Part shown: positions 8,745 to 16,649 of the stretch, piece after piece
How positions within the stretch are numbered: the first letter of the stretch is position 1
Layout of the letters: the number at the start of each line of letters is the position of its first letter
Source: Elusimicrobiota bacterium
GTDB lineage: Bacteria > Elusimicrobiota > Elusimicrobia > FEN-1173 > JAKLIF01
Direction: 5' to 3'
Assembly (NCBI GenBank): GCA_022709755.1
Contig: JAKLIF010000005.1
Span: forward strand, 186,001 to 250,000
DNA: 64,000 nucleotides
Notes under the pieces: model-generated
Database searches by the model: none
Seen by the model: only the letters and a program-made list of their open reading frames with translations
Told to the model about the DNA's origin: nothing
Translations under genes and position numbers: made by a program

Positions 8745-9973
8745 CCCGTTCTTTCGAGTGGTTCCTGGCCCTCCGCTACCTGACAGCCCGACGAAAGGGC
8801 CTGGGCGGATGGCTGACCACCATCATCGCCGTCGGCGGAGTCTCCCTGGGGGTGGCCGCCCTCATCGTCACATTGGCCGTCATGACCGGTTTTCAGGAAG
8901 ACATCCGCGGCAAGATCCTGGGGGCTCAGCCGCATCTGTTGGCGTTGGCGCCTCAGGGAGCCATGGCCGCCCGCGACTGGTCGGAACCGCTCGGGTCCAT
9001 CTCCGAGGTTGAATCGTGGGCCCCGTTCGTGATGGGACAATCGCTCATCAAGAAAGGCCCGTCCGCCGCCGGCGCCGTCATCAAGGGCATCGACCCTCTC
9101 CGGGAAGGGTCGGTCACCGGACTGGACAAGCGGGTGATCGACGGTCAATGGAGCGACCTTTCCCGACCGGTCTCGAACGGGCCGGCCCCGATGTTCCTGG
9201 GGAAAGAACTGGCCCGAACCCTCCGGGCGTCTCCCGGCGACGACCTGCTCGTGTTGGGTTCTTCGGCGGACGCCGATCCGATGACGGGCCTTCCGGAACT
9301 GCACGTGTTCCGCGTGGCCGGGCTGATCGAGACCGGACTCTACGATTACGATTCGTCTCTGGCGGTCACATCCATCGCGGCCGCCCAGCAGGTGTTCCAG
9401 CTGGAAGACAATCACAGCGGGGTGGGGATCCGGATCAAGCATCCGGACAAGGCCTCGCGAGTGGCCATCGCCGTCCAGCAGAAGATGGGCCCCGTGGCCT
9501 TGGTGCGGTCGTGGCTCCACATGAACCAGAACCTTTTCGCGGCGCTGAAACTGGAAAAGACGGTGATGTTCATCATCCTCACCCTGATCACGCTGGTGGC
9601 CGCTTTCACCATCGTGTCGAACCTTCTGTTGATCACCGCCCAGAAAGTGCGCGAGATCGGGATCCTCCAGGCGTTGGGCGCCCCGAGGAACTGCATCCGG
9701 CGGATATTCCTCCTCCAAGGATTGATGATGGGGGGAACGGGAGTCTGCCTCGGGACCGTCCTCGGGATCGCGATCTCGGCCCTGCTGAAACGCTACCAGT
9801 TCGTGCAACTGCCGGCGGACGTCTATTACGTCGACAAACTGCCGGTGCGGATCATGCCGGCGGACGTGGGGCTGGTGGGATTGGCCGCGTTCGCCATCGT
9901 GCTGATCGCCACGCTGTATCCGGCCTACCAGGCTGCCAAACTGGATGCGCTGACGGCCATCCGCCAGACCTGA
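8741..9973 (+). CDS. Lipoprotein-releasing ABC transporter permease LolC/LolE
   Basis: Membrane subunit of the Lol exporter that extracts mature lipoproteins from the inner membrane for transfer to LolA. The 410-residue protein has the FtsX/MacB permease layout: one membrane helix near the N-terminus (~25-48), a large periplasmic domain (~50-270), and three C-terminal helices. The N-terminus (FLALRYLTARRKG) and the EIGILQALGAPR coupling-helix motif are typical. Only one permease is present, so it probably forms a homodimer (LolF type) with LolD encoded directly downstream. Overlaps lysS by four bases. Confidence 0.9.
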   Translation: MTRSFEWFLALRYLTARRKGLGGWLTTIIAVGGVSLGVAALIVTLAVMTGFQEDIRGKILGAQPHLLALAPQGAMAARDWSEPLGSISEVESWAPFVMGQSLIKKGPSAAGAVIKGIDPLREGSVTGLDKRVIDGQWSDLSRPVSNGPAPMFLGKELARTLRASPGDDLLVLGSSADADPMTGLPELHVFRVAGLIETGLYDYDSSLAVTSIAAAQQVFQLEDNHSGVGIRIKHPDKASRVAIAVQQKMGPVALVRSWLHMNQNLFAALKLEKTVMFIILTLITLVAAFTIVSNLLLITAQKVREIGILQALGAPRNCIRRIFLLQGLMMGGTGVCLGTVLGIAISALLKRYQFVQLPADVYYVDKLPVRIMPADVGLVGLAAFAIVLIATLYPAYQAAKLDALTAIRQT

Positions 9974-9975
9974 CC

Positions 9976-10644
9976 ATGGCCACCGCGATCAAGACTTCCC
10001 AGTTGCACAAGACGTTCGGCGAAGTGCCCGTGCTGAGACGGCTGGACCTGGAGATCCCCGAAGGCGAGTTCGTCTGTATCGTGGGTCCGTCGGGCGCGGG
10101 AAAATCGACGTTGCTTCACATCATGGGGCTCATGACGCCGCCCACGTCGGGAACGCTGTCGCTCTTCGGGACCGACACGGACGGTCTCCCGGACGGAAAA
10201 CTCTCGGACATGCGGAACCGGTGGATCGGCTTCTTGTTCCAGTTCCACCACCTGTTGCCCGACCTGACCCTCTGGGAGAACGTGGCCGTGCCGTTGTTGC
10301 TCCGCCGGGAACCGATGAAGGAAGCGCGCTCCAAGGCCGAGAATTTGCTGAAACAACTGGGGTTGGGACACCGGCTGGACCATCGTCCCTCGGAGACGTC
10401 CGGAGGAGAACAGCAACGCACCGCCATGGCGCGGGCCCTGATCGGCGAACCGAGGCTGCTCTTGGCGGACGAACCGACGGGGAACCTGGACCACAAGACG
10501 GGCGAGGAGATCCAGAAGATATTGAGGGAAGAGACGCGGCGGCGGCACACGACGGTGGTGACGGTGACCCACAACGAGGCGCTGGCCGCCCAGGCGGACC
10601 GCACGTTCCACATGGTGGACGGAACGCTGACCGATTCGATTTGA
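9976..10644 (+). CDS. lolD: Lipoprotein-releasing ABC transporter ATPase
   Basis: ATPase partner of the permease above. From ATG 9976, two bases after the permease stop, it has 222 residues, the normal LolD size. Walker A is GPSGAGKST, the Q-loop lies in LFQFHHLLPDLTLWENV, the signature is TSGGEQQRTAMARAL (Thr instead of the usual Leu or Phe before SGG), and Walker B is LLLADEPTGNLD with the H-loop VTHNEA. The fit to LolD rather than another MacB-type ATPase rests on the adjacent permease. Confidence 0.92.
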   Translation: MATAIKTSQLHKTFGEVPVLRRLDLEIPEGEFVCIVGPSGAGKSTLLHIMGLMTPPTSGTLSLFGTDTDGLPDGKLSDMRNRWIGFLFQFHHLLPDLTLWENVAVPLLLRREPMKEARSKAENLLKQLGLGHRLDHRPSETSGGEQQRTAMARALIGEPRLLLADEPTGNLDHKTGEEIQKILREETRRRHTTVVTVTHNEALAAQADRTFHMVDGTLTDSI

Positions 10645-10684
10645 CCGGGCCTCCCGGTCCATCCGACATGAAGGAGAAAAACCA

Positions 10685-11626
10685 ATGACGACGAAAAAAA
10701 CGGCACAGAAACCCACGGCGACGGGGAGCGGCAGCCGGAAGAGCTCTTCCTCGATCCTGATCTATATCAACGGGAAACTCATCCCCAAAAAGGAAGCGGT
10801 CATCTCCGTGTTCGACCACGGCCTGCTCTACGGGGACGGCGTGTTCGAGGGGATCCGCGCCTACAACGGACGCGTGTTCCGTCTGAAGGAACACCTCGAC
10901 CGGCTGTATTCCTCGGCCAGGGCCATCGTGCTGAAGATCCCGATGACGCCGGACGAGATGCAGAAGGCCGTGCTGGAGACTTTGCGGGCCAACAACCTGC
11001 GCGACGCCTACATCCGGCTCGTGGTGACCCGCGGCGTGGGAGACCTGGGATTGGACCCGCGGAAATGTCCGCGCGCCACCGTGATCATCATCACGGATTC
11101 CATCACGCTCTATCCGAAAGCCCTCTACGAAAAGGGATTGAGCGTGGCCATCGCGTCCACCCGACGGAACATCCCGGAGGCGCTGAATGCGAACATCAAA
11201 TCCCTGAACTACCTCAACAACATCCTGGCCAAGATCGAGGCCAACCTCGCCAACACGCCGGAAGCGATCATGCTGAACGCCGAAGGGATGGTGGCGGAAT
11301 GCACGGGGGACAACATCTTCTACGTGAAGGGGAAACACCTGGTGACCCCGCCCACCGCGGCCGGGGCCTTGAACGGCATCACGCGCCATTGCGTGATGCA
11401 GCTCGCCTCCAAAGTGGGCCTGACCGCCGAGGAGAAACTCTTCACCAGCTACGACCTCTACACCGCCGACGAAGTGTTCCTGACCGGCACGGCGGCCGAG
11501 GTGATCCCGGTGGTGAAGATCGATTCGCGTCCCATCGGAGACGGCAAACCGGGCCGATACACCCAGAAACTCATCGCGACCTATCGGGCCCTCGCCTCCC
11601 AGGAAGGCGTCTCGATCCCGAGCTGA
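10685..11626 (+). CDS. ilvE: Class IV aminotransferase, probably branched-chain amino acid transaminase
   Basis: PLP enzyme that transfers the amino group between glutamate and branched-chain 2-oxo acids. It has 313 residues including a ~22-residue Lys/Ser-rich N-terminal extension not usual in the family. Family landmarks are INGKLIPKKEAVISVFDHGLLYGDGVFEGIR split over residues 28-58, the PLP lysine K172 (ANIKSLNYLNN), and EGMVAECTGDNIFYV with the TGTAAEV phosphate-binding turn. A clear Shine-Dalgarno (AAGGAG) precedes ATG 10685. The related D-amino acid or aminodeoxychorismate enzymes cannot be wholly excluded, but the sequence fits IlvE best. Confidence 0.85.
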   Translation: MTTKKTAQKPTATGSGSRKSSSSILIYINGKLIPKKEAVISVFDHGLLYGDGVFEGIRAYNGRVFRLKEHLDRLYSSARAIVLKIPMTPDEMQKAVLETLRANNLRDAYIRLVVTRGVGDLGLDPRKCPRATVIIITDSITLYPKALYEKGLSVAIASTRRNIPEALNANIKSLNYLNNILAKIEANLANTPEAIMLNAEGMVAECTGDNIFYVKGKHLVTPPTAAGALNGITRHCVMQLASKVGLTAEEKLFTSYDLYTADEVFLTGTAAEVIPVVKIDSRPIGDGKPGRYTQKLIATYRALASQEGVSIPS

Positions 11627-11660
11627 CCGGACTTCTCCGTTCGACCGGGAGGACCGCCCC

Positions 11661-12182
11661 GTGGCCCTCTGCCAGAACTGCAAAAAAAAAGAAGCGACGT
11701 TCTTCTTCAAATCCCTCATCAACGGACAGGAGACGCGGATCGATCTGTGCGCCTCCTGCGCCCACGAGAAGGGAGGCCTCTTTTCGTTCGAGTCCGGACC
11801 CGACGCGGTGAAATCGGCGTTCCCGTCCTTGACGGAATTGATCGCGGAGTTCGCCGGAGTCTCGGATAAGACCGCCCCGCCCGACACGCGGTGCAAGGCC
11901 TGCGGACTCGGGTACGCTCGGTTCCAACAGACCGGACTGCTGGGATGCGCGAAATGCTACGACTCGTTCTCGGCCCATCTCCAGCCCCTGCTGAACCGGA
12001 TCCACGGGGCCGCCCAACACACCGGCAAGACCTACGACAACCCGCTGGACCTCTCCTCTCCGACGAGACAGAAGACGATCGAACAGCTTGAAAAAGAACT
12101 GGACGGCGCGGTCAAGAAGGAGAACTTCGAGAAGGCCGCCCAGCTCCGGGACCAGATCCGCCAGTTGAGGAACCGGTCGTGA
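11661..12182 (+). CDS. mcsA: McsA-like zinc protein, activator of arginine kinase McsB
   Basis: McsA binds and activates the protein-arginine kinase McsB and links it to ClpC. The 173 residues contain four CxxC pairs (C4/C7, C30/C33, C78/C81, C96/C99), which would make two zinc modules, and a C-terminal UVR motif (residues ~135-170, ending NFEKAAQLRDQIRQL) like that of UvrB/UvrC and ClpC. The start is GTG 11661 after GGGAGG. It overlaps mcsB by four bases (GTGA), so the two are coupled. Length and layout match McsA of Bacillus (~185 residues). Confidence 0.9.
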   Translation: MALCQNCKKKEATFFFKSLINGQETRIDLCASCAHEKGGLFSFESGPDAVKSAFPSLTELIAEFAGVSDKTAPPDTRCKACGLGYARFQQTGLLGCAKCYDSFSAHLQPLLNRIHGAAQHTGKTYDNPLDLSSPTRQKTIEQLEKELDGAVKKENFEKAAQLRDQIRQLRNRS

Positions 12183-13228
12183 GCGCGGCGACCCCCAAAA
12201 AGGCGGACGGTTGGTTCAAGGAGTGCGGACCGCACAGTTCCGTCGTCATCTCGTCGCGGGTCCGGCTGGCCCGGAACGTGCTGAACGCCTCGTTCCCTTC
12301 GTTGAACAAACAGACCGACCTGAAGAACGTGTTGGACACCGTCCTGAAAGTGGCGGAAGCCCACCCGCTTTTCAAGAAAGGATCCATCCAGCGGATGCCG
12401 GACCTGTCCGCCCTCGACCGGCAGGTGCTGATGGAACGGCACATCATCTCGAAGGAACTGGCCGCCAACGACCGTTTCGGCGGCCTGCTGTTGGACGAAA
12501 CCGAACGGACGCCGGTCATGATCAATGAGGAAGACCACGTTCGGATGGCGGCGCTGGGACCGGGACTGGGACTGGAAGAGGCCTGGGAACGTCTCACGGA
12601 ATTGGACGACTGGATGGGGAAGAGACTGCCCTGGTCCTACCACACCTCCTTCGGGTTCCTCACCGCCTGCCCCACCAACTGCGGGACCGGACTCCGCGCT
12701 TCGACGCTGTTGCACCTTCCCGCGCTCGTGATGACCAACGAGATCCACAACATCCTGCAGGGGTTGAGCCGTCTGGGACTGGCTGCCCGCGGGTTCTACG
12801 GGGAAGGGTCCAAGGCGTTGGGGGACATCTTCCAGATATCGAACGCCTCGTCCCTGGGAAAAAACGAGAAGAGCCTGATCCGGCTCGTGCAACAGATCAC
12901 CCTGCGCCTGGTGAAACACGAGACCGAGGCCCGTCAACGGATCCATGAAACGCCGTGGCGGGTCAAGACCGAAGACGCGGTGTTCCGCTCTCTGGGGATA
13001 CTCCAGAACGCCCGGCAGATCGGATTCGAGGAGGCCATGACGCTCCTCTCTCGCCTGAGATTGGGGCTCCATCTGGGACTGGACCTCGGGGTCTCCCTGT
13101 CGACGCTCAATTCCCTCACCATCCTCACCCAACCCGCCCACCTGACCAGAGCGGAGGGGAAAGACCTGTCGATCCCCGACCGCGACGCCGCCCGGGCGGC
13201 GCTGCTCCGGAAAAACCTCGCGCGCTAA
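12179..13228 (+). CDS. mcsB: Protein arginine kinase
   Basis: Phosphorylates arginines on proteins, marking them for ClpCP degradation in Gram-positives. The 349-residue protein belongs to the ATP:guanido phosphotransferase fold but lacks the N-terminal domain of creatine/arginine kinases, as McsB does. It shows SSRVRLARNV (nucleotide-binding arginines), TACPTNCGTGLRAS with the active-site Cys C164, and GEGSKALGDIFQISNASSLG. The C-terminus keeps RDAARA (residues 335-340), the RDxxRA motif that binds phosphoarginine and controls McsB allosterically. It starts with GTG inside the mcsA stop. Confidence 0.95.
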   Translation: MSAATPKKADGWFKECGPHSSVVISSRVRLARNVLNASFPSLNKQTDLKNVLDTVLKVAEAHPLFKKGSIQRMPDLSALDRQVLMERHIISKELAANDRFGGLLLDETERTPVMINEEDHVRMAALGPGLGLEEAWERLTELDDWMGKRLPWSYHTSFGFLTACPTNCGTGLRASTLLHLPALVMTNEIHNILQGLSRLGLAARGFYGEGSKALGDIFQISNASSLGKNEKSLIRLVQQITLRLVKHETEARQRIHETPWRVKTEDAVFRSLGILQNARQIGFEEAMTLLSRLRLGLHLGLDLGVSLSTLNSLTILTQPAHLTRAEGKDLSIPDRDAARAALLRKNLAR

Positions 13229-13265
13229 CACCCTCGCCCCGCCGTCCCCGTTCCGAACGCCTCCC

Positions 13266-13295
13266 TTGACTTTATTATGGGCATATGCTCATAAT
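13266..13295 (+). promoter_or_regulatory. Promoter with embedded palindromic operator before the DUF134 gene
   Basis: TTGACT (13266-13271), an 18-base spacer, and CATAAT (13290-13295) form a sigma70-type promoter. A 20-base near-perfect palindrome at 13275-13294 (TTATGGGCATATGCTCATAA, mismatch only at one symmetric pair) fills the spacer and covers the -10 box. A protein bound there would block polymerase. The -10 ends six bases before the DUF134 ATG at 13302, so the transcript is predicted to be leaderless. Confidence 0.65.
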
Positions 13296-13301
13296 ATCCC
13301 C

Positions 13302-13577
13302 ATGAGGCCCAAGAAGTGCCGGCGGGTGTGCTGCCGGCTGAACGCCACCTATTACAAACCCAACGGCATTCCCCTCGACGAACTCGATGAGATTGTCCTG
13401 GAGATCGACGAATTGGAGGCCGTCCGGCTGGCCGACTGGGAGACCCTCTACCAGGAGGATGCCGCACGGCGGATGCGCATCTCCCGGCAGACGTTCGGAC
13501 GGATCGTGGAATCGGCCCGACGCAAGATCGCCGGGGCGATACTGAAGGGGAACGCATTAAAAATACAGCGACGATAA
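13302..13577 (+). CDS. DUF134 (UPF0251) helix-turn-helix protein
   Basis: A 91-residue protein that starts RPKKCRRV like other members of this family. The middle is acidic (IDELEAVRLADWE) and is followed by a helix-turn-helix resembling sigma factor region 4 (QEDAARRMRISRQTFGRIVESARRKIA). The family is widely found beside NifX/NifB-type iron-molybdenum cofactor proteins, as here, but its role is not well established. I infer a DNA-binding regulator of itself and the next gene. ATG 13302 is preferred over TTG 13266, because the latter is the -35 box and the family start matches MRPKK. Confidence 0.85.
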   Translation: MRPKKCRRVCCRLNATYYKPNGIPLDELDEIVLEIDELEAVRLADWETLYQEDAARRMRISRQTFGRIVESARRKIAGAILKGNALKIQRR

Positions 13578-13590
13578 AAGGAGAAACACC

Positions 13591-13950
13591 ATGAAACTGT
13601 GCCTACCGGTAGAGAAGAACGAAGGGCTTGAAAGCCCCGTCTGCGGCCATTTCGGATCGGCCCCCGTCTTCATGATCGTGGACACCGAGACGCTCGAGTG
13701 CCAAGCGATCGTCAACACGAACCAGCACCACGCCCACGGCATGTGCCAGCCCCTGGCGGCCCTGGCCGGAGAATCGATGGACGGGATCGTGGTGGGGGGG
13801 ATCGGGATGGGCGCGTTCAGCAAACTCCAGGCGGCGGGGATCAAGGTCTACAAGACCTCGTTCCGGACCGTGCGGGAGACGCTCGACGCCCACAAGAACG
13901 GGGCACTGCCCGAACTCACCCCGCAGACGACCTGCGGACATCACCATTGA
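13591..13950 (+). CDS. Dinitrogenase iron-molybdenum cofactor family protein (NifX/NafY-like)
   Basis: A small 119-residue single-domain protein of the NifX/NafY/NifB C-terminal family. Landmarks are PVCGHFGSAPVF near the N-terminus, HAHGMCQPLAAL, GIGMGAFSKLQAAGIKVYKT and a Cys-His-rich tail (TTCGHHH). No nitrogenase genes are near. In non-fixing organisms such proteins bind iron-sulfur or metal clusters of unknown use. Good Shine-Dalgarno (AAAGGAG) before ATG 13591; only 13 bases after the DUF134 gene, so the two form an operon. Confidence 0.85.
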   Translation: MKLCLPVEKNEGLESPVCGHFGSAPVFMIVDTETLECQAIVNTNQHHAHGMCQPLAALAGESMDGIVVGGIGMGAFSKLQAAGIKVYKTSFRTVRETLDAHKNGALPELTPQTTCGHHH

Positions 13951-14001
13951 TCTCGGGGCGCGTGAAGGGAAGAGGCCGGGAGAGCACGACTGAGACCGGG
14001 G

Positions 14002-14031
14002 GACGATGGGGAAGAAGCCCCTTCCACCGTC
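14002..14031 (+). repeat. Imperfect inverted repeat upstream of clpC promoter
   Basis: Arms of ten bases around a ten-base loop (GACGATGGGG and the reverse-matching TTCCACCGTC with one mismatch and two G-T pairs). No T-run follows, so it is not a standard terminator. It could end the DUF134 operon in a factor-assisted way or be chance. The rest of the 162-base gap holds the clpC promoter. Confidence 0.3.
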
Positions 14032-14052
14032 TCAACGAGGAGCCCAGGCGGA

Positions 14053-14081
14053 TTGACAACGGGCGGTGAAGTAACTACAAT
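14053..14081 (+). promoter_or_regulatory. Consensus sigma70 promoter of clpC
   Basis: TTGACA (14053-14058), exactly 17 bases, TACAAT (14076-14081). The predicted start is near 14088, giving a ~25-base leader with GGGAGA before ATG 14113. No CIRCE element or obvious CtsR heptad repeat is visible, so heat-shock control of the Gram-positive kind is not supported. Confidence 0.8.
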
Positions 14082-14112
14082 GAAGCTATATACACTATGA
14101 ACGGGAGATACC

Positions 14113-16593
14113 ATGTCCAACCGCTTCACTGAGAGAGCGCAACGCGTCATCCTCATCGCGCAGGAAGAGGCCAAACGGCTGAACCACGACTACGTGGGGA
14201 CGGAACACCTTTTATTGGGATTGATCGCCTTGGGCGAAGGAGTGGCGGCCCAGGTATTGGCCAATCTGGGCGTGGACGCCCGGCGCGTGCGGGCCGAGAT
14301 CGAGAAGATCGTCGGGACCGGCGACAACGTGATGCTCCTGGGAGAGATCCCGTTCACTCCCCGCGCGAAAAAAGTCTTGGAACTCGGCGTGGAAGAGGCC
14401 CAGCAGATGGGTCACAACTACGTGGGGACGGAACACCTCCTGTTGGGCTTGATCCGCGAGGAAGAAGGCGTGGCCGCGCGGGTGCTCGAGAACCTCGGCG
14501 TGAGGCTCGACGTGGTCCGCGAAGAAATCATCTCACTCTTAGGCGAGGGGGGACAGAGCAGTTCGTCCCACAGCGCCCCCGCCTCGTCGACGACCCGCTC
14601 CAAATCCAAAACCCCGACGCTGGATGAATTCGGCCGGGACCTGACTCATCTGGCCAAAGACGGCAAGCTGGACCCCGTGATCGGACGCACGATGGAGATC
14701 GAACGGCTGATCCAGATATTGGCGCGCCGCACGAAGAACAATCCCGTCCTGATCGGCGACCCCGGCGTGGGGAAGACGGCCATCGTGGAAGGCCTGGCCC
14801 AACGGATCTCCTCCGGTGAAGCGCCGGAACTCCTGCTCGGCAAACGCGTGATGACCCTGGACCTGGCCGCGGTGGTGGCCGGCACGAAGTACCGCGGCGA
14901 GTTCGAACAACGCCTCAAGAACATCATGGACGAGATCCGCCGGGCGAAGAACCAGATCATCCTTTTCGTGGACGAACTCCACACGGTCATCGGCGCCGGA
15001 GCTGCCGAAGGCGCCATCGACGCCTCCAACATGCTCAAACCCGCCCTGGCCCGCGGCGAATTGCAGTGCATCGGGGCCACCACGCTGGACGAATACCGCA
15101 AACACATCGAACACGACGCCGCCCTGGAACGGCGATTCCAGCCCATCATGGTCGAACCCCCGTCGACGGACGAGACCATCGCCATCCTGAAGGGCCTCCG
15201 CGAACGCTACGAAGTGCACCACAAGGTGAAATTTTCCGACGAGGCGCTGGTGGAGGCCTCCCAACTGTCGGACCGGTACATCACGGACCGGTTCCTCCCC
15301 GACAAGGCCATCGACCTCATCGACGAGGCCGGAAGCCGCGCGCGACTGCAGGTGACACAGACTCCCCAACAGTTGAAAGACAAGGAATCGGAGATCGACG
15401 GCGCCACCAAGGAGAAGGAACAGGCGATCGCCGGCCAGGAATACGAGAAAGCGGCCAAACTGCGCGACAAGGAGAAGGAACTGCGCAAACAGCTGGAGGA
15501 CGCGAAGAAACAGTGGCGCGACAAGAGGGACACCACCATCCCGACCATCACCCCCGAAGACATCGCCACCGTGGTCTCCCAGTGGACCAACATCCCCGTC
15601 AACAAACTGACGGAAAAAGAATCCGAGAAACTGCTGCACATGGAGGCGGAACTGCACAAGCGCCTGGTCGGACAGGACGAGGCCGTCAAGGCGGTCTCGC
15701 AGGCCATCCGCCGGAGCCGCACCGGCCTGAAGGACGCCCGGAAACCCATCGGGAGTTTCATCTTTTTAGGACCCACCGGCGTGGGGAAGACGGAACTGGC
15801 CCGCACGCTGGCGGAATTCCTCTTCGGCAACGAGGAGGCGCTCATCCGCGTCGACATGTCGGAATTCATGGAGAAGTTCTCCGTGAGCCGCCTCATCGGC
15901 GCGCCCCCCGGCTACGTGGGTTACGAAGAGGGCGGACAGCTCACCGAGGCCGTGCGCCGCAAACCCTATTCGGTGGTGCTGCTCGACGAGATCGAGAAGG
16001 CGCACCCGGACACGTTCAACATCCTGCTCCAGATCATGGATGACGGCGTGCTGACCGACAACCTCGGCCACAAGGTGAACTTCAAGAACACCGTCATCAT
16101 CATGACCTCCAACGTGGGGGCCCGCATGATCTCGAAAGGGAAAACGCTCGGGTTCCTGGTCCAGGAGGACATCGAGAAGGATTATTCGACGATGAAAGCC
16201 ACCGTGATGGAAGAGGTCAAGAAAGCCTTCAACCCCGAATTCCTGAACAGGATCGACGAACTGATCGTCTTCCACCCGCTCACCCGCGAACAGATGAAGA
16301 ACATCCTGGACGTGATGCTGGCGCGCGTCATCAAAAAACTCCAGCTCCAGGGGTTCGACCCGGAATTCTCGGAGGACTCCAAGAGTTTCCTGCTCGAGCA
16401 GGGGTTCGACCCCACCTTCGGGGCGCGGCCGCTCCAGCGGTGCATCCAGCGGTTCGTCGAGGACCCCATGGCCGAAGAGATGCTCCACAAGAAGATCTCC
16501 GGCGGCGGAAAGATCTACATCGGATACGACCCCGAAAACAAGAAGATCATCTTTTCGAAGACTCCCCATCAACGGACCATCAAGAGCGGCTGA
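14113..16593 (+). CDS. clpC: AAA+ protease unfoldase ClpC
   Basis: Hexameric unfoldase that feeds substrates, including arginine-phosphorylated proteins in Gram-positives, to ClpP. The 826 residues comprise two N-terminal Clp repeats (~1-150), AAA1 with Walker A GDPGVGKT at residue 215, and AAA2 with GPTGVGKT at residue 553. The middle domain carries a UVR motif ([21 protein letters not shown]) that marks it as ClpC rather than ClpA or ClpB. The UVR motif echoes the one in McsA encoded 2 kb upstream. No clpP is in the window. Own strong promoter upstream. Confidence 0.96.
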   Translation: MSNRFTERAQRVILIAQEEAKRLNHDYVGTEHLLLGLIALGEGVAAQVLANLGVDARRVRAEIEKIVGTGDNVMLLGEIPFTPRAKKVLELGVEEAQQMGHNYVGTEHLLLGLIREEEGVAARVLENLGVRLDVVREEIISLLGEGGQSSSSHSAPASSTTRSKSKTPTLDEFGRDLTHLAKDGKLDPVIGRTMEIERLIQILARRTKNNPVLIGDPGVGKTAIVEGLAQRISSGEAPELLLGKRVMTLDLAAVVAGTKYRGEFEQRLKNIMDEIRRAKNQIILFVDELHTVIGAGAAEGAIDASNMLKPALARGELQCIGATTLDEYRKHIEHDAALERRFQPIMVEPPSTDETIAILKGLRERYEVHHKVKFSDEALVEASQLSDRYITDRFLPDKAIDLIDEAGSRARLQVTQTPQQLKDKESEIDGATKEKEQAIAGQEYEKAAKLRDKEKELRKQLEDAKKQWRDKRDTTIPTITPEDIATVVSQWTNIPVNKLTEKESEKLLHMEAELHKRLVGQDEAVKAVSQAIRRSRTGLKDARKPIGSFIFLGPTGVGKTELARTLAEFLFGNEEALIRVDMSEFMEKFSVSRLIGAPPGYVGYEEGGQLTEAVRRKPYSVVLLDEIEKAHPDTFNILLQIMDDGVLTDNLGHKVNFKNTVIIMTSNVGARMISKGKTLGFLVQEDIEKDYSTMKATVMEEVKKAFNPEFLNRIDELIVFHPLTREQMKNILDVMLARVIKKLQLQGFDPEFSEDSKSFLLEQGFDPTFGARPLQRCIQRFVEDPMAEEMLHKKISGGGKIYIGYDPENKKIIFSKTPHQRTIKSG

Positions 16594-16649
16594 GGATCTT
16601 CCGCCTCAAATCTCGTCGCTGAACTGATCCCTCCTCAGGACCGTCTGCC

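Noticed and set aside
13591-13950. Evidence for nitrogen fixation
   Set aside because: The NifX/NafY-like domain alone is common in non-fixing bacteria, and no nif structural genes are in the window.
13951-14052. CtsR or CIRCE heat-shock operator before clpC
   Set aside because: No GGTCAAA direct heptads and no long CIRCE inverted repeat are present; only an imperfect hairpin at 14002-14031.
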